IMG/VR virus record: IMGVR_UViG_3300023184_000037
Span: 1-64,000 of that record
DNA: 64,000 nucleotides
Reading direction: 5' to 3' (one strand)
DNA from: a virus
A program made the position numbers and the translations under genes. Below, in pieces: positions 49,314-60,128 of this stretch. The notes under the pieces were generated by a model, which was not told the origin of the DNA, did not search any database, and worked only from the letters and a program-made list of their open reading frames with translations. Position 1 is the stretch's first letter; every line of letters starts with the position of its first letter.

Positions 49314-52300
49314 ATGAGCGCTAGCAATTCAATATCACATTTACTTGAACAGTTTCTTGAGTTAAACACTAACTCATTAGAAACTTTTAAAAGAATTAAT
49401 GAAGCTATAACTACTGACAAGGAAACTGTCAGTATTGACCTTTTTAATAGTAAGACTAATAAGATGGAAACTATTCAAATACCTGCTTTTGGGTACTTGA
49501 AGAGAGAAATTGATCGTTTGAATGGCAACATAAGTTCTATTAGTGGGCTTGAAGGTTCTAATGCAAATGTAAGATTAAAGGACGGTACTTTTAGAACTAT
49601 CCATACTTCAAGATTAAAAGGACCATCTCCTTCTATTACAACTCTTGCATCTCCTACCCAGTTTTCAACTAAGTTAAATGATTTCTTTGAAAACTTTTTA
49701 AATCCCCTACTTACAATTAATTTAGATGTAAGTGGACAAATTCCTGTAGAAACTGAAAAGGTATATGTTGAACGTTACATATTTAATGAAAATGACCTAG
49801 CGTCAGTTACTGCTTTTGATGAACTTTATAGAGGTGGTAGTGAAATTGTATATGCTGATTTTAAAAATCAATTAACAGTTAATAACTTTGTTCACTATTT
49901 AGATTCTCAAGTTATTGATATGCCAATTAGAAAAATTCAATACACTGGATTTTTTGATGTGGTTAAAATTGACAATGCACAAAAAACTGTTGCTATTGAC
50001 GGAACAACTCAAACTAAAACCGTTAAATTATTTACGCTTAACAAGTTAACTTTTACTGATTCAACTAAAGCCCTAAAAGATACTGAAACCCTAAAAACTG
50101 GAGATTCTCTTATTGTAAACTCTGGTAGTTATAGAACAAGATACCAAATCCTTTCTATAGATGGTTCTACTTCTCAAGTTGAACTACTATTACTTGAAGG
50201 TTCGGAACCTATTAAACTTGGAGTTGACCAACTTGGAATTTACAAATCAGTAGATACTGATTTGAATATTGAAATCAATGTTGCATTTAACGAAAGACAG
50301 GTTATTTTTGTTAAACCAATCGATCCTATTTCTAAAATACCTGCTGAGAATTTTTCACCAGGGGTTGGATTCTATTCTAATAGTTTAGAAATGAACGACG
50401 AGGCTGGTAATAAAATGACCCTAGCCGAATATTATAAAAATGAAGTTGCAGATTTTGGACAATTCCTTAAATCGCTAAAGGTAGATTACATTCCACCTGC
50501 AGCATCTGGAATTAAGCCAACACCTCCAGTTATTAATGTTGAAAACTTTAAAGTTGTTCAAATTAATAAGCACTTAACAGACAATACGACAACCGATAAA
50601 ATTAAACAATTAAAGTCTGATAAATCATCGACAGAGCAATCATTAAAACAACTTGACGAATCGATTAAACAGAAAAAATCTTTAATTAATACTAAGAAGT
50701 TTGCCTCTCAAGCGGAGAGCGATACTCATAAAAATGAATTAAGTTCACTTGTTTCTCAAAGAGAATCTGAGTCAAAACTTTTCTCATCTGTTGTTAGCGA
50801 AATTAAATCTTCAGCGGAATCTGCAGATTTACAAACAGCCGCTCCAAAATATAAAGTTAGAGGATTCTGGTCAGTTCCAGAGCCGAAAACAGTTGGAAAT
50901 CAAGTATCGCAAGAAGTCGTACAATTTAAAATTAGATATCGTTACGTTTCTACTTCAGGGAAAACTTCAAATGTTGACCAATTAAAATTTGTCGATGCAA
51001 CAAACCAAACTGAGAAAACAGCTGCTTTTTCAAATTGGGTAGAAGTTCTTGGACCTGTTAGAAAGAGAGCAATGAATGCCAAAGGAAAATATGGTTGGAT
51101 TCTTGAGAGCGAAGAGGATGCTAATGCAGTAAACTTTAACTCTTTCGATATATCAATTAACCCAGGAGAGGTTGTTGAATTTATGATTAAGTCAATTTCA
51201 GAAGCTGGATTCCCTGCGAATCCTATAGAATCTGACTGGTCTCCAATTCAAAAAATAGAATTTCCACAAGGTCAGATTAATACCGACAGTTTAGGAAATG
51301 TTATTAAAGCAAATGAACTTGACCTATTAAAAGTACAAATCCAACAGGACTTAGAATCTGCAGGTGTATTTAAACACGTTGGAGAATCTTTTACAGTTGG
51401 AAGTCAAACTTTTGCGCATAGTGCTAACACAATATCTTCTGGATTTATTACTGATAACCAGGCTCCGATCACTGTTTATGAAAAGTTATTAGCTCTTCAA
51501 AACGAGATTCTAAGCTTAAGAGCCTTTATTGAAAAAACTTCTGGAGAATTACTTGTAAGAATTATTGATGAAAACGGAAACGTTACACCAGTAACAAACC
51601 ATTCAACTGTACAGTTGTTTGCGGGTTATTATAGTCAAGAAATTCCTGCAGTTAATGGAAAAGGTGCAATTGTAACTAAAAACTTTAAAATTGAACTATC
51701 AAACACTAAAGCGACAGACCTTGAGTTAATATCAAGAATTGTAGGAGATACTACGCAACCTGCTGCAGTTTCTTCAATGAATACGCGATTTGGATTATAC
51801 AAACCGCCAACTGCTTCAGTTCCAAATCCAGTAGATCCGGTTTATGGAAGTGATACATACTACACTATAGAAGGTAAATATGATTTAGTTCCAGTTGTTT
51901 ATCAAAATATTAGTAATGTGAATGAAGACTATATTAATAGCGGACCAGATCAGTCTTCTCAGTTAAAGGGACAATTTATCTACTCTAGATTTAGAAATAT
52001 TGCAAATGACGATAATTTATATGTAATTAATGAAGGTGTTGATGGAGACGGTGATATTAATACTGCACTACCTAGTACCGACGCTGGTATAAATACCGCT
52101 TATGATAAATATGAGTATGGAATTTCGTACAATCTTACTGGTATTCCTCCTGCTGACCCAGTAACTGGATTTAAAAACTTTGCAAGTGCTGTTGAAGTAC
52201 CATTTACAACTACAACAACTAGTCCAAATGATTTTGTTTGGGCTGGAAGTTATACAGGAGGAACGATAACAGCGCCTAGTGGTGCTCCTAAGAAAGTTGC

Positions 52301-53039
52301 AATTGGAATATCTGGAGTAACTTATTCTCAGTATTCTAATGGTATTTATTTACACGTTGACCATCCTCTTCTACAGAGTTTTAATACTCTTAAGAATATT
52401 GTAAGTGATGGAATGGTTGGAATGCCTAAAACTGCCCCTTTAAGAGCAACTGATGCGCATGGTAAAAAACAAACTCCATTTAGAATAATTGAAAGTATAA
52501 GTACTAATACACCTACTCCAAATACTCTAGGTTTAAGAGGAACTGCTAAGGCTGGATTCTCACCAGAAGACCAATACTTATTAGGTGGTCGATCATGCGG
52601 ATCTTTCCTTTATATTTCTCCACTAAATACTAATTCGTTAGTAGTAGATGCTTCTAATAAAAGTGGTAAAAAAATGATTCCTGGAGGAAGTGCTAATGCT
52701 ATAACAGTAGATTTGGTTTTCCAATATCGTATGACTGATTATTATGGACCTAAAGCTTCCGGAACCGGTAGAATTGGAGGAGTATTAGACAACACATTCA
52801 CAAATTTAAGTTATGCTAAAAAAATCGGAATAGATATTATCGATTTTGGAGGTAATGATTTTAAATTTGATGTAGAAGTTACTGCTAAATACGCTGCTGA
52901 AGGTAGAAATATTAACAATGTGACTAGTACAATGTTAACTAGATACAGAACAAACTGGCAACCAGGAAGAGGAAGACGTAGATTTTTATCTGATAATTTC
53001 ATGAATCTTTCATTTCCAGATATTAATCAGTACTACTAA
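49314..53039 (+). CDS. Large tail/fibre structural protein (1241 aa)
   Basis: A coiled-coil segment at about 420-500 (KQLDESIKQKKSLINTKK) splits the protein. The first part has SNANVRLKDGTFRTIHTSRL; the second shows long beta stretches with many Ser/Thr/Asn. No enzymatic signature is visible. Position and composition fit a virion fibre or tail-associated protein. Confidence 0.5.
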   Translation: MSASNSISHLLEQFLELNTNSLETFKRINEAITTDKETVSIDLFNSKTNKMETIQIPAFGYLKREIDRLNGNISSISGLEGSNANVRLKDGTFRTIHTSRLKGPSPSITTLASPTQFSTKLNDFFENFLNPLLTINLDVSGQIPVETEKVYVERYIFNENDLASVTAFDELYRGGSEIVYADFKNQLTVNNFVHYLDSQVIDMPIRKIQYTGFFDVVKIDNAQKTVAIDGTTQTKTVKLFTLNKLTFTDSTKALKDTETLKTGDSLIVNSGSYRTRYQILSIDGSTSQVELLLLEGSEPIKLGVDQLGIYKSVDTDLNIEINVAFNERQVIFVKPIDPISKIPAENFSPGVGFYSNSLEMNDEAGNKMTLAEYYKNEVADFGQFLKSLKVDYIPPAASGIKPTPPVINVENFKVVQINKHLTDNTTTDKIKQLKSDKSSTEQSLKQLDESIKQKKSLINTKKFASQAESDTHKNELSSLVSQRESESKLFSSVVSEIKSSAESADLQTAAPKYKVRGFWSVPEPKTVGNQVSQEVVQFKIRYRYVSTSGKTSNVDQLKFVDATNQTEKTAAFSNWVEVLGPVRKRAMNAKGKYGWILESEEDANAVNFNSFDISINPGEVVEFMIKSISEAGFPANPIESDWSPIQKIEFPQGQINTDSLGNVIKANELDLLKVQIQQDLESAGVFKHVGESFTVGSQTFAHSANTISSGFITDNQAPITVYEKLLALQNEILSLRAFIEKTSGELLVRIIDENGNVTPVTNHSTVQLFAGYYSQEIPAVNGKGAIVTKNFKIELSNTKATDLELISRIVGDTTQPAAVSSMNTRFGLYKPPTASVPNPVDPVYGSDTYYTIEGKYDLVPVVYQNISNVNEDYINSGPDQSSQLKGQFIYSRFRNIANDDNLYVINEGVDGDGDINTALPSTDAGINTAYDKYEYGISYNLTGIPPADPVTGFKNFASAVEVPFTTTTTSPNDFVWAGSYTGGTITAPSGAPKKVAIGISGVTYSQYSNGIYLHVDHPLLQSFNTLKNIVSDGMVGMPKTAPLRATDAHGKKQTPFRIIESISTNTPTPNTLGLRGTAKAGFSPEDQYLLGGRSCGSFLYISPLNTNSLVVDASNKSGKKMIPGGSANAITVDLVFQYRMTDYYGPKASGTGRIGGVLDNTFTNLSYAKKIGIDIIDFGGNDFKFDVEVTAKYAAEGRNINNVTSTMLTRYRTNWQPGRGRRRFLSDNFMNLSFPDINQYY

Positions 53040-53046
53040 GAACTCT

Positions 53047-53098
53047 ACCTCTTATATTGTTCCATAATCTGGGATATATAATATAAATAAAAAGAGGT
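53047..53098 (+). repeat. Long-range inverted repeat in the leader
   Basis: ACCTCTT (53047-53053) pairs with AAGAGGT (53092-53098) around an AT-rich core that contains GATATATAATATAAAT; the ATG of the next gene is at 53106. It is a likely leader structure or promoter region. Confidence 0.45.
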
Positions 53099-53105
53099 GT
53101 CCTAA

Positions 53106-56100
53106 ATGGCTACAATTAATACTAGCGCTGTAAACAATTCAATAGATAATAAATCTTTTGCACTATTAAGAACAAACCCAAAGTTAACAAGTAATTCAAA
53201 GTTACTTGTTAACTCAAATGGTGACTTATTCTTAAGTTCTTTTAGAGCAAATAAAGAACTTTCTAAAGTTGAGTATCAAAAATATGAGATTAAATCTTCA
53301 GGGATTTATTCGATTGACATTGCTAATTTTTATAAAAAGTTACCATTAACTCAAAGATACGAAACACTTAGAGCTTCTTCGGATACTACTCTATATTCTG
53401 ATTATGAATTTCAATATGAGGATCAGTATCAATACGGCGCAATTCAAAACACTACTAAACTATATGACGAGCAGTACAAGATATTTGCTCCAATTTGGCT
53501 TGAAAAACAAGTACCTACTAAATTCGTAATTTATAGAATTGAGGATGCTGATTATAAGAATGACTATACGGAAGATACCGTCGGACAAAATTCTAGAATT
53601 TTAGAGCTTCTTAAAAATGCAACAATTATTAAAACATTTGACTTAGGAAAGTCTTCAAAAATTGGAGAGTACTTAAATACTCACATTAATGATAAACGAT
53701 TTCCAAATGCAATGCTTACCATAAATTTTAAGGAGAGCTCTCAATCTACGTTTAACGGTATTGATATTGTCAATGGTGGTTTTGCTACTAAAACCGAACA
53801 ATTAGACAGAGATTATATTCAAGTCGACTATCCTGAAATTTTTAACAATCAAACTATTACAAATGGTTTTGAAAGAAATGGAATAGTTTCGGCTAATATA
53901 ATTAATTTAGAATTCCTATTTGATGATTATACTGCAGAAAACTATAAAATCTACAGGTACTTTGGTATTTATGCAGATGATATTGATGAAGGAAACTTTG
54001 GAGCGTCTGGATTGGATAAATATGGAAACTTAACCGTTAAGTATGATACTTATAAAACATTTTATGATTTATCTCAATTTCCAATACTTGATATTGATAT
54101 GTTTCCTGGAAGTAATCAATTTCAAATTCCTACTCTACAGTATGTTAAAGATCGATCAGGTACCTTTTATAATATAAAAGATTCATCAACTATATTAATT
54201 CATCCTGAAAATGTCGGGCTTTCTATACCTGCAGTGTGGTCTTATAAACTCTTAATCTCAAAAAATGGTAAGGAAGAGGATTCTTTTATTGGATTTGCTA
54301 AAAATGGTAAAAAAATTACGGCAGATTTAAAGAAACCAAGTCCTAAAGGATTTCTTAAAGTTACGGTAAAAGATGTTCCAAGTCCTAATGATAGAATATT
54401 TATTGGAGATAGAACAGAACTTGAAATTTCACAATACAATCTAGGAGACTATTTAGTTATTGCGGATCCAACTCTTCCTGTTGCTAGAGCCAATGGAAAT
54501 AGGTTCTCAACGCAGGGAAGTCTTCAACAAATAGCAATTGCTCTTGCAGCTGCAATTAACAATGGAGAAATCATAACTTATAAAACAAAGGTTGTTGATA
54601 CTTCTATAATTATAGAAGAGATAGTTGCCGGAAATAAGAGAAGACAAACTGCTTTTGGAATTTATACGCTTAACTTGGTTGATTGGATAGAAGTTAACAA
54701 TGGCGAATATAATGATATTGGATTAAATGCATATATTCCTAATGATTGGAATATATGGACTACAATTGCCGGATCTTCAGAAGGTCAGGCTGTTCTTGTT
54801 AAATCTTCTGAAATTGGAAACGTCCAAGTTGGAGAATATTTAAGACAAAAAGATTCTAATACATTTGTTAGAATTATAGAGATTGACCAAGACCCGTTTG
54901 AAACTGATTACTACAGAGTTATTATAGATAAGTCTACAAAACTTTCAAATGACAGAGTATATGAAGTCTATGATGAATATAAAACAGTGCATGGCCGTTT
55001 TGCTGCATATGATTTTAAAGATTTTGATTTTGATTTTTACTCAACTAGAAACTCAGAGCTAGGAGATTTAATTTATGATAAAATAAGAAATCCTGCGTAT
55101 ACTGGTGAAATTGGTGCTCCCCCTCATGGATTGGACCCATTTAACCCACAGGAGCTTGGGTTAGGACCTACTGTTGGACCACCAGTACCTGAATTTATTG
55201 ATGTGTCGGGACTGTCTACATTCTATGCCGGTCTTAGAGATATTCTTTCGGCTGAAACTTCAAAAACCGTTACAAAAACTGAACTTTTAAACGAATACGA
55301 TCGACTTAAAGAAAATACTCTTAAGGAAACTGCTCTTTTAAGTAGAGTGATTCCTACTATTTGCAAGTATGAACTTAAGAACGCTTCAAATGCTAGAAAC
55401 CTACCATATATTTTAAATGCAAATGAAGCATTTGGTGATGACAATTTATCTCCAAATATAGAATTAGATTCAAATAGAAATGTCGAATACTTAAATATGG
55501 AGCATTTCCATCTTAATACAATTCCAAATTGTGCTTTAGGTAGTAGAAAAGATTTTAATAATTATCTAGATTTTGCGGCAGACGTCGATCCAATTGATGG
55601 AAAAAGAGGATTAACAGTTAACAAATTAATAGATACCAATTTTAACTACTTTGATAAACATTTTAATTGGACTGGATATTTTGACCAATTAGCATTTATT
55701 AATGGTGCTTATGGTGGATGGTTTAATAATAAAACTAAAAAACTTTGGTCTAAATTTGATGCAGGTAATTTTGAGAAGAGTTCATCAACAGTGTTTAGAG
55801 GACTTCGATATGTTTTCCAAAAGCGAAAAGAAAGAGACAGTGAGGTGCCAACTGAATTTTTAAAAGGAATAGACATTAGTGATTATAAGTTTGGAGCATA
55901 TCTTTCTTATAATATTGTTTATGATCTGGACAACGGTGTTATTCCTTCAAATTCAATAGTATTTAACTGTGTTAAAAATGACAAGTTTAAATTCATATGT
56001 GTTAACATAGAATTAAATGTTATTGAAAATGCAGTAGAACCAATTGATATGAATAGGTATTTGTTATATACATTGAAGGACTTATTAAAACCAAACGGAG

Positions 56101-57728
56101 ATATTATAAATACTAGAATTCCGTTTCGTATTGATTTTGCAGCTGCATCTACATTAACTACCGGACAAGACGAGCCTTTTATTATTAATGCGCATGATTT
56201 TGCAATAAATGATGGAACTGCTAAATTTACAGAGTTTATTAAAAGAGATTCTTATGGAGAATATTCGTGGATCTTTTTTGATTTATTAGGAGATACCTGG
56301 GCATTTAAAGTGGTTGATGTTATTGATGACACTTCAATTTTAGTAAGTGGATGGGCATGGCAATTTGACTTAAATCCAGCACCTATTCCACCAGCAGCTT
56401 TTGCTCCACCTGCGCCATTGCCAAGTGGAAATAGATTAGACCCAGTACAACTTTCTTTAGTTATAAATACAGGTCCTTTTTATTATTCACAAGGAGGAGC
56501 CAATGAATTTGCAAATTTATTAGATTCAATCAGCGCTTATAAATATTCTAAAAGATTTAATTCTTTTGGGCAGGTAAACTACATTACAATTAATGAAGAT
56601 GGAACAAGGGTTGATAATGATTTTGTTCTTTCCGTGGAATCTGGTGTTGATGTTGTTAAACCTTCAGTTATTGAACCAAAGTCAGATCCTGATCGACCTA
56701 AAGCGTATAGATTATCTTCAAATCAAATTGGAAATATAATTCAAGATAGAGAAGATGGAGGATATGCGACAATTTTGAGACGAATGAATGGAGATTATAA
56801 CCCTATTTTTAATGATATTGTAACATTTTTTGATACTGATTCAGAGAAAAAAATAGTTCAACCGTCAGATACTGCATTAGTGACATATAATAAATTAAAT
56901 GGTCAGGGAATTGCTTTTGATTCTTTTAAAAATAATAGAACTGATTATGGTTTTATAAAAAACTATTTTTATCATAAAGTTAATGAGCAAGACTCTAAGA
57001 ATATATTAAAACTTTCTCAAACTTCTGATAAATTACCGTTATACCCATTGATCGGAGAGATTGCAATTGATAAAAAAGACATCAATGTTTTTAAATCTAA
57101 GTATTCGAATGATTATTTTACAAGAGCCCTAAGTGCTGGAGAATCTGAAACAACTAATGGAACCTTAAGTCCAGTAGAAAAGAAAACTTTCTTGAACTCA
57201 ACAATCATGAAGGTCAGAGATACGTATGACATAACTAAGTTTGATAGTACCCAGGAGGCTTCAATTGAAGCACTAGATAAAATAAGATTTGCACAGTCTA
57301 ATAAAACGGCTATACATTGGATTGATGAAGATTCTCAAGTTATTGCAGATTTTTATTTACCAACCGCAATCCTAAATGAATTGACTGAAGATGGAATTGA
57401 GCAAGAGTTTGGAAGATATGTTAACCCTTCTACTTCTTATGGGGACAAATCATCGATAAAAGATGACCTTCAAGTATATTCAAATGCAAATATATCTCCT
57501 CGTTTTATTATTGATGCGATTAAGTTATATGGAATTGAAGGTAAAAGTTTAGAAACTGGATTTGTCTCAGTTACTGAAACATCCCAGTTGACCGCTGGTA
57601 ATTACAGAGAGTTAACTAATTTTAACATTCAAAGTTATCAAAATGATGGTTTGAGTTTTAGACTAATATATAATAAACAGGGTAAATACTCATACAACTT
57701 TAAAGTACACGTTAAAATACAAGCATAA
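53106..57728 (+). CDS. Very large tail structural protein (1540 aa)
   Basis: The protein is dominated by repeated beta and Asp/Asn-rich stretches, with no clear coiled coil. There is a Pro-rich patch near 685-705 and another near 1097-1115 (PIPPAAFAPPAPLPSGN). There is no signal peptide or enzymatic site that I can see. The size, the neighbouring fibre genes and the 3-base gap to the next gene suggest a long tail fibre or distal tail protein. Confidence 0.5.
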   Translation: MATINTSAVNNSIDNKSFALLRTNPKLTSNSKLLVNSNGDLFLSSFRANKELSKVEYQKYEIKSSGIYSIDIANFYKKLPLTQRYETLRASSDTTLYSDYEFQYEDQYQYGAIQNTTKLYDEQYKIFAPIWLEKQVPTKFVIYRIEDADYKNDYTEDTVGQNSRILELLKNATIIKTFDLGKSSKIGEYLNTHINDKRFPNAMLTINFKESSQSTFNGIDIVNGGFATKTEQLDRDYIQVDYPEIFNNQTITNGFERNGIVSANIINLEFLFDDYTAENYKIYRYFGIYADDIDEGNFGASGLDKYGNLTVKYDTYKTFYDLSQFPILDIDMFPGSNQFQIPTLQYVKDRSGTFYNIKDSSTILIHPENVGLSIPAVWSYKLLISKNGKEEDSFIGFAKNGKKITADLKKPSPKGFLKVTVKDVPSPNDRIFIGDRTELEISQYNLGDYLVIADPTLPVARANGNRFSTQGSLQQIAIALAAAINNGEIITYKTKVVDTSIIIEEIVAGNKRRQTAFGIYTLNLVDWIEVNNGEYNDIGLNAYIPNDWNIWTTIAGSSEGQAVLVKSSEIGNVQVGEYLRQKDSNTFVRIIEIDQDPFETDYYRVIIDKSTKLSNDRVYEVYDEYKTVHGRFAAYDFKDFDFDFYSTRNSELGDLIYDKIRNPAYTGEIGAPPHGLDPFNPQELGLGPTVGPPVPEFIDVSGLSTFYAGLRDILSAETSKTVTKTELLNEYDRLKENTLKETALLSRVIPTICKYELKNASNARNLPYILNANEAFGDDNLSPNIELDSNRNVEYLNMEHFHLNTIPNCALGSRKDFNNYLDFAADVDPIDGKRGLTVNKLIDTNFNYFDKHFNWTGYFDQLAFINGAYGGWFNNKTKKLWSKFDAGNFEKSSSTVFRGLRYVFQKRKERDSEVPTEFLKGIDISDYKFGAYLSYNIVYDLDNGVIPSNSIVFNCVKNDKFKFICVNIELNVIENAVEPIDMNRYLLYTLKDLLKPNGDIINTRIPFRIDFAAASTLTTGQDEPFIINAHDFAINDGTAKFTEFIKRDSYGEYSWIFFDLLGDTWAFKVVDVIDDTSILVSGWAWQFDLNPAPIPPAAFAPPAPLPSGNRLDPVQLSLVINTGPFYYSQGGANEFANLLDSISAYKYSKRFNSFGQVNYITINEDGTRVDNDFVLSVESGVDVVKPSVIEPKSDPDRPKAYRLSSNQIGNIIQDREDGGYATILRRMNGDYNPIFNDIVTFFDTDSEKKIVQPSDTALVTYNKLNGQGIAFDSFKNNRTDYGFIKNYFYHKVNEQDSKNILKLSQTSDKLPLYPLIGEIAIDKKDINVFKSKYSNDYFTRALSAGESETTNGTLSPVEKKTFLNSTIMKVRDTYDITKFDSTQEASIEALDKIRFAQSNKTAIHWIDEDSQVIADFYLPTAILNELTEDGIEQEFGRYVNPSTSYGDKSSIKDDLQVYSNANISPRFIIDAIKLYGIEGKSLETGFVSVTETSQLTAGNYRELTNFNIQSYQNDGLSFRLIYNKQGKYSYNFKVHVKIQA

Positions 57729-57731
57729 TTA

Positions 57732-60101
57732 ATGGCTATTAATATAAAAGAACTTTTTGTAACCGACCTGAATCCAAACAGTAGCTTCTGGTGGTCTAGA
57801 GACAAGGTCGATAAGATTAATTATAATTTCGACCAGCTTTCAAATGGAGGAACACCAGGACCTCAGGGTACTATTGGGGTAGATGGTGGGTTTGGTCCTG
57901 TCGGTACTCAAGGTTATCAAGGATTTAAAGGTCCTCAAGGTTTTCAAGGGTTTCAAGGAGCAGAGAGTTTAAATGACTGGGTTCTTTTCCCTGAAGCGGA
58001 TGGTTTACCAGGATATTTATACCCTAGAAAAAACCCCGTAACTCTTAGTCAGGTCGTACCGGTTGCGTTAAGAATCGGGTACATAAACAATCCTTCATTA
58101 GACAGTGAATATGGAATTGGAGCTAGTGCTTTAGATTCTCCTTCTCAAGTTGTAAAAGTTCATGTTAATGGGTGGTCTAACTTAAGAGTTGAGGAAAACA
58201 ATAATGTAAATGGTTATAATTTTAGTTTTAGAAAATCTTTAGTGGGCAATAAACCGGTATTTACAATTTTTCCGGGTATTACTGATTCTAGATTTAAAAT
58301 TATTTGGACAGCTAAAACTACAGTTTTTAAGACAGGTATTACCTCATTTGTAGATGCTATTAAAATTACAGATTCTCAAATTACTATTAATACAGGAGGT
58401 TCTACCGGGCCTGAATTCACCCTAAGTAATAACTCTGGAAATATTACAAAATCTGAAAATCAATTTAGATTTACACCAAATGCTGCTATCGATAAAGTTC
58501 TTGTATCGACTGATGGATTTGGAAACGTTGAATGGAAAGATGTTAAAGAAGTTTTTGGTACATTTCCAATTGGTTCAATAATTTCGATTAGACCTTCTGA
58601 TTTTGTTACAGCTAATTTTTGGTTAGATGACTCAATTTCTGCAACTTTAGGTTCTCCATTAAATAATATTTATGGTCGAGGAAAGCTTGGAACTGATTAT
58701 GAAGGATGGTACCTTTGTAATGGAGAGACATGGGAAACGGAGCAAGGGTTTAACCAAACGCTAACCCCAAACCTAAACAATTTTACATATACAATAGATG
58801 CAAATGGGGATGCTCAATATGCAGTTACTTCGTTAGGAGCTGATGCAACACCAATAATTCTTGGAGGATATGACATGAGAATCACTGCGATTCCTAATTC
58901 TGCCGGAGTATATGATGTAGGTTATACAACATCATTCTCCAATAATGACACTTCTCCCGGAAATAATACTATTAATATGGGTATTTCAGGTTCACATTAT
59001 ACAAGTCGAATGATTCATATAGTCTATTTAGGATTAACAAACCTAAAATGGACAAATTCTGGAAGCAATATAATAGTTCCGCCACCTACTACTAATACAA
59101 TAACGTTAACGGCACCTTTACCTTCAAGCACTCTATGTAGTTCTCCGGTAACAACTAATTATAGTTGGACTGGAAATAATGATTGGAACACTTTTGCAAT
59201 TCCTTCAACTTATAAATTATTTAATTTTGGAACAACTACTTATGCGCCTTCTGGATGGTATATTAATGCAGATGGTTATCCAATTAATTGGAATAGTGTG
59301 TCTGGTTCATTTATAAGTAGAGGAATTACTTGTCCACCACAGCCAACGTATACTCCAAATCTTAGATATAGTCTATTAGTAGATGACTTAAATGGACCAT
59401 TGCCTAGTACGGGCGGTGGAGATATTTATCTTGATATGAGCAACCCTACGGGTCTTGTAACATCCCTAGATCAGGCAACAAGTTTATCCTGGTCTGATGA
59501 CCAAACCACATATCCGACAGGTACTCTAGCAGATGCGGGTTGGTATCGAGATATTAATACAGGAGTTAGAAGATACTGGAATGGAATCGGTCAATTTGAA
59601 GGAGCATCATTTACTCAAGATTGGGTTAACAGAGTTTATTTTAATTTTGGAGGTAACGGAGGTGTTATCGACGATCCAGGTTATAACAATGCAAGTTCTA
59701 CAGGTGGTTCACTTGGAACACCAGTATGCAGTGTACCACAGACAAAGCATGTAACCTATGTCGCAGGAGATGCAATTTTAGTTACCCCGGTAGTTGGGCA
59801 ATCACAAAATATTAGAGATTACCAAAATAATCTTGGGGTTTATGTAACCGGTTCGTATCCTGGAACGGCTTTTGGAACTGCTCTATATGTTCCACTTGCA
59901 TGGGAAGTACCTTTGTATGATTTTCTTAATCAAGATATTGCAAACACTCCGCCTCTAATAAATGTGGCAGATCAGTATAAACCTGGTTCAACTACCCTAA
60001 AATATAGTAAAGTATATCTAGATAATGATTATTGGGCTAGTATAACACAAACTGCTGGTTTAACGCATGGTAAAATAGGTACTACTCTAGGAAGTTGCTA
60101 G
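57732..60101 (+). CDS. Collagen-like tail fibre paralogue 1 (789 aa)
   Basis: The N-terminus has DKINYNFDQL, then a Gly-X-Y region (about 37-77: PGPQG, then YQGFKGPQGFQGFQG). Next come a beta domain, a collar-like GWYLCNGETW and a C-terminal beta-rich region with PSSTLCSSPV and GWYxD. It shares this layout with the genes at 60129 and 62267. The collagen-like part likely forms a trimeric stalk and the end recognises the host. Confidence 0.7.
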   Translation: MAINIKELFVTDLNPNSSFWWSRDKVDKINYNFDQLSNGGTPGPQGTIGVDGGFGPVGTQGYQGFKGPQGFQGFQGAESLNDWVLFPEADGLPGYLYPRKNPVTLSQVVPVALRIGYINNPSLDSEYGIGASALDSPSQVVKVHVNGWSNLRVEENNNVNGYNFSFRKSLVGNKPVFTIFPGITDSRFKIIWTAKTTVFKTGITSFVDAIKITDSQITINTGGSTGPEFTLSNNSGNITKSENQFRFTPNAAIDKVLVSTDGFGNVEWKDVKEVFGTFPIGSIISIRPSDFVTANFWLDDSISATLGSPLNNIYGRGKLGTDYEGWYLCNGETWETEQGFNQTLTPNLNNFTYTIDANGDAQYAVTSLGADATPIILGGYDMRITAIPNSAGVYDVGYTTSFSNNDTSPGNNTINMGISGSHYTSRMIHIVYLGLTNLKWTNSGSNIIVPPPTTNTITLTAPLPSSTLCSSPVTTNYSWTGNNDWNTFAIPSTYKLFNFGTTTYAPSGWYINADGYPINWNSVSGSFISRGITCPPQPTYTPNLRYSLLVDDLNGPLPSTGGGDIYLDMSNPTGLVTSLDQATSLSWSDDQTTYPTGTLADAGWYRDINTGVRRYWNGIGQFEGASFTQDWVNRVYFNFGGNGGVIDDPGYNNASSTGGSLGTPVCSVPQTKHVTYVAGDAILVTPVVGQSQNIRDYQNNLGVYVTGSYPGTAFGTALYVPLAWEVPLYDFLNQDIANTPPLINVADQYKPGSTTLKYSKVYLDNDYWASITQTAGLTHGKIGTTLGSC

Positions 60102-60128
60102 TCAGAATTAAAATAATATATAGTCTAT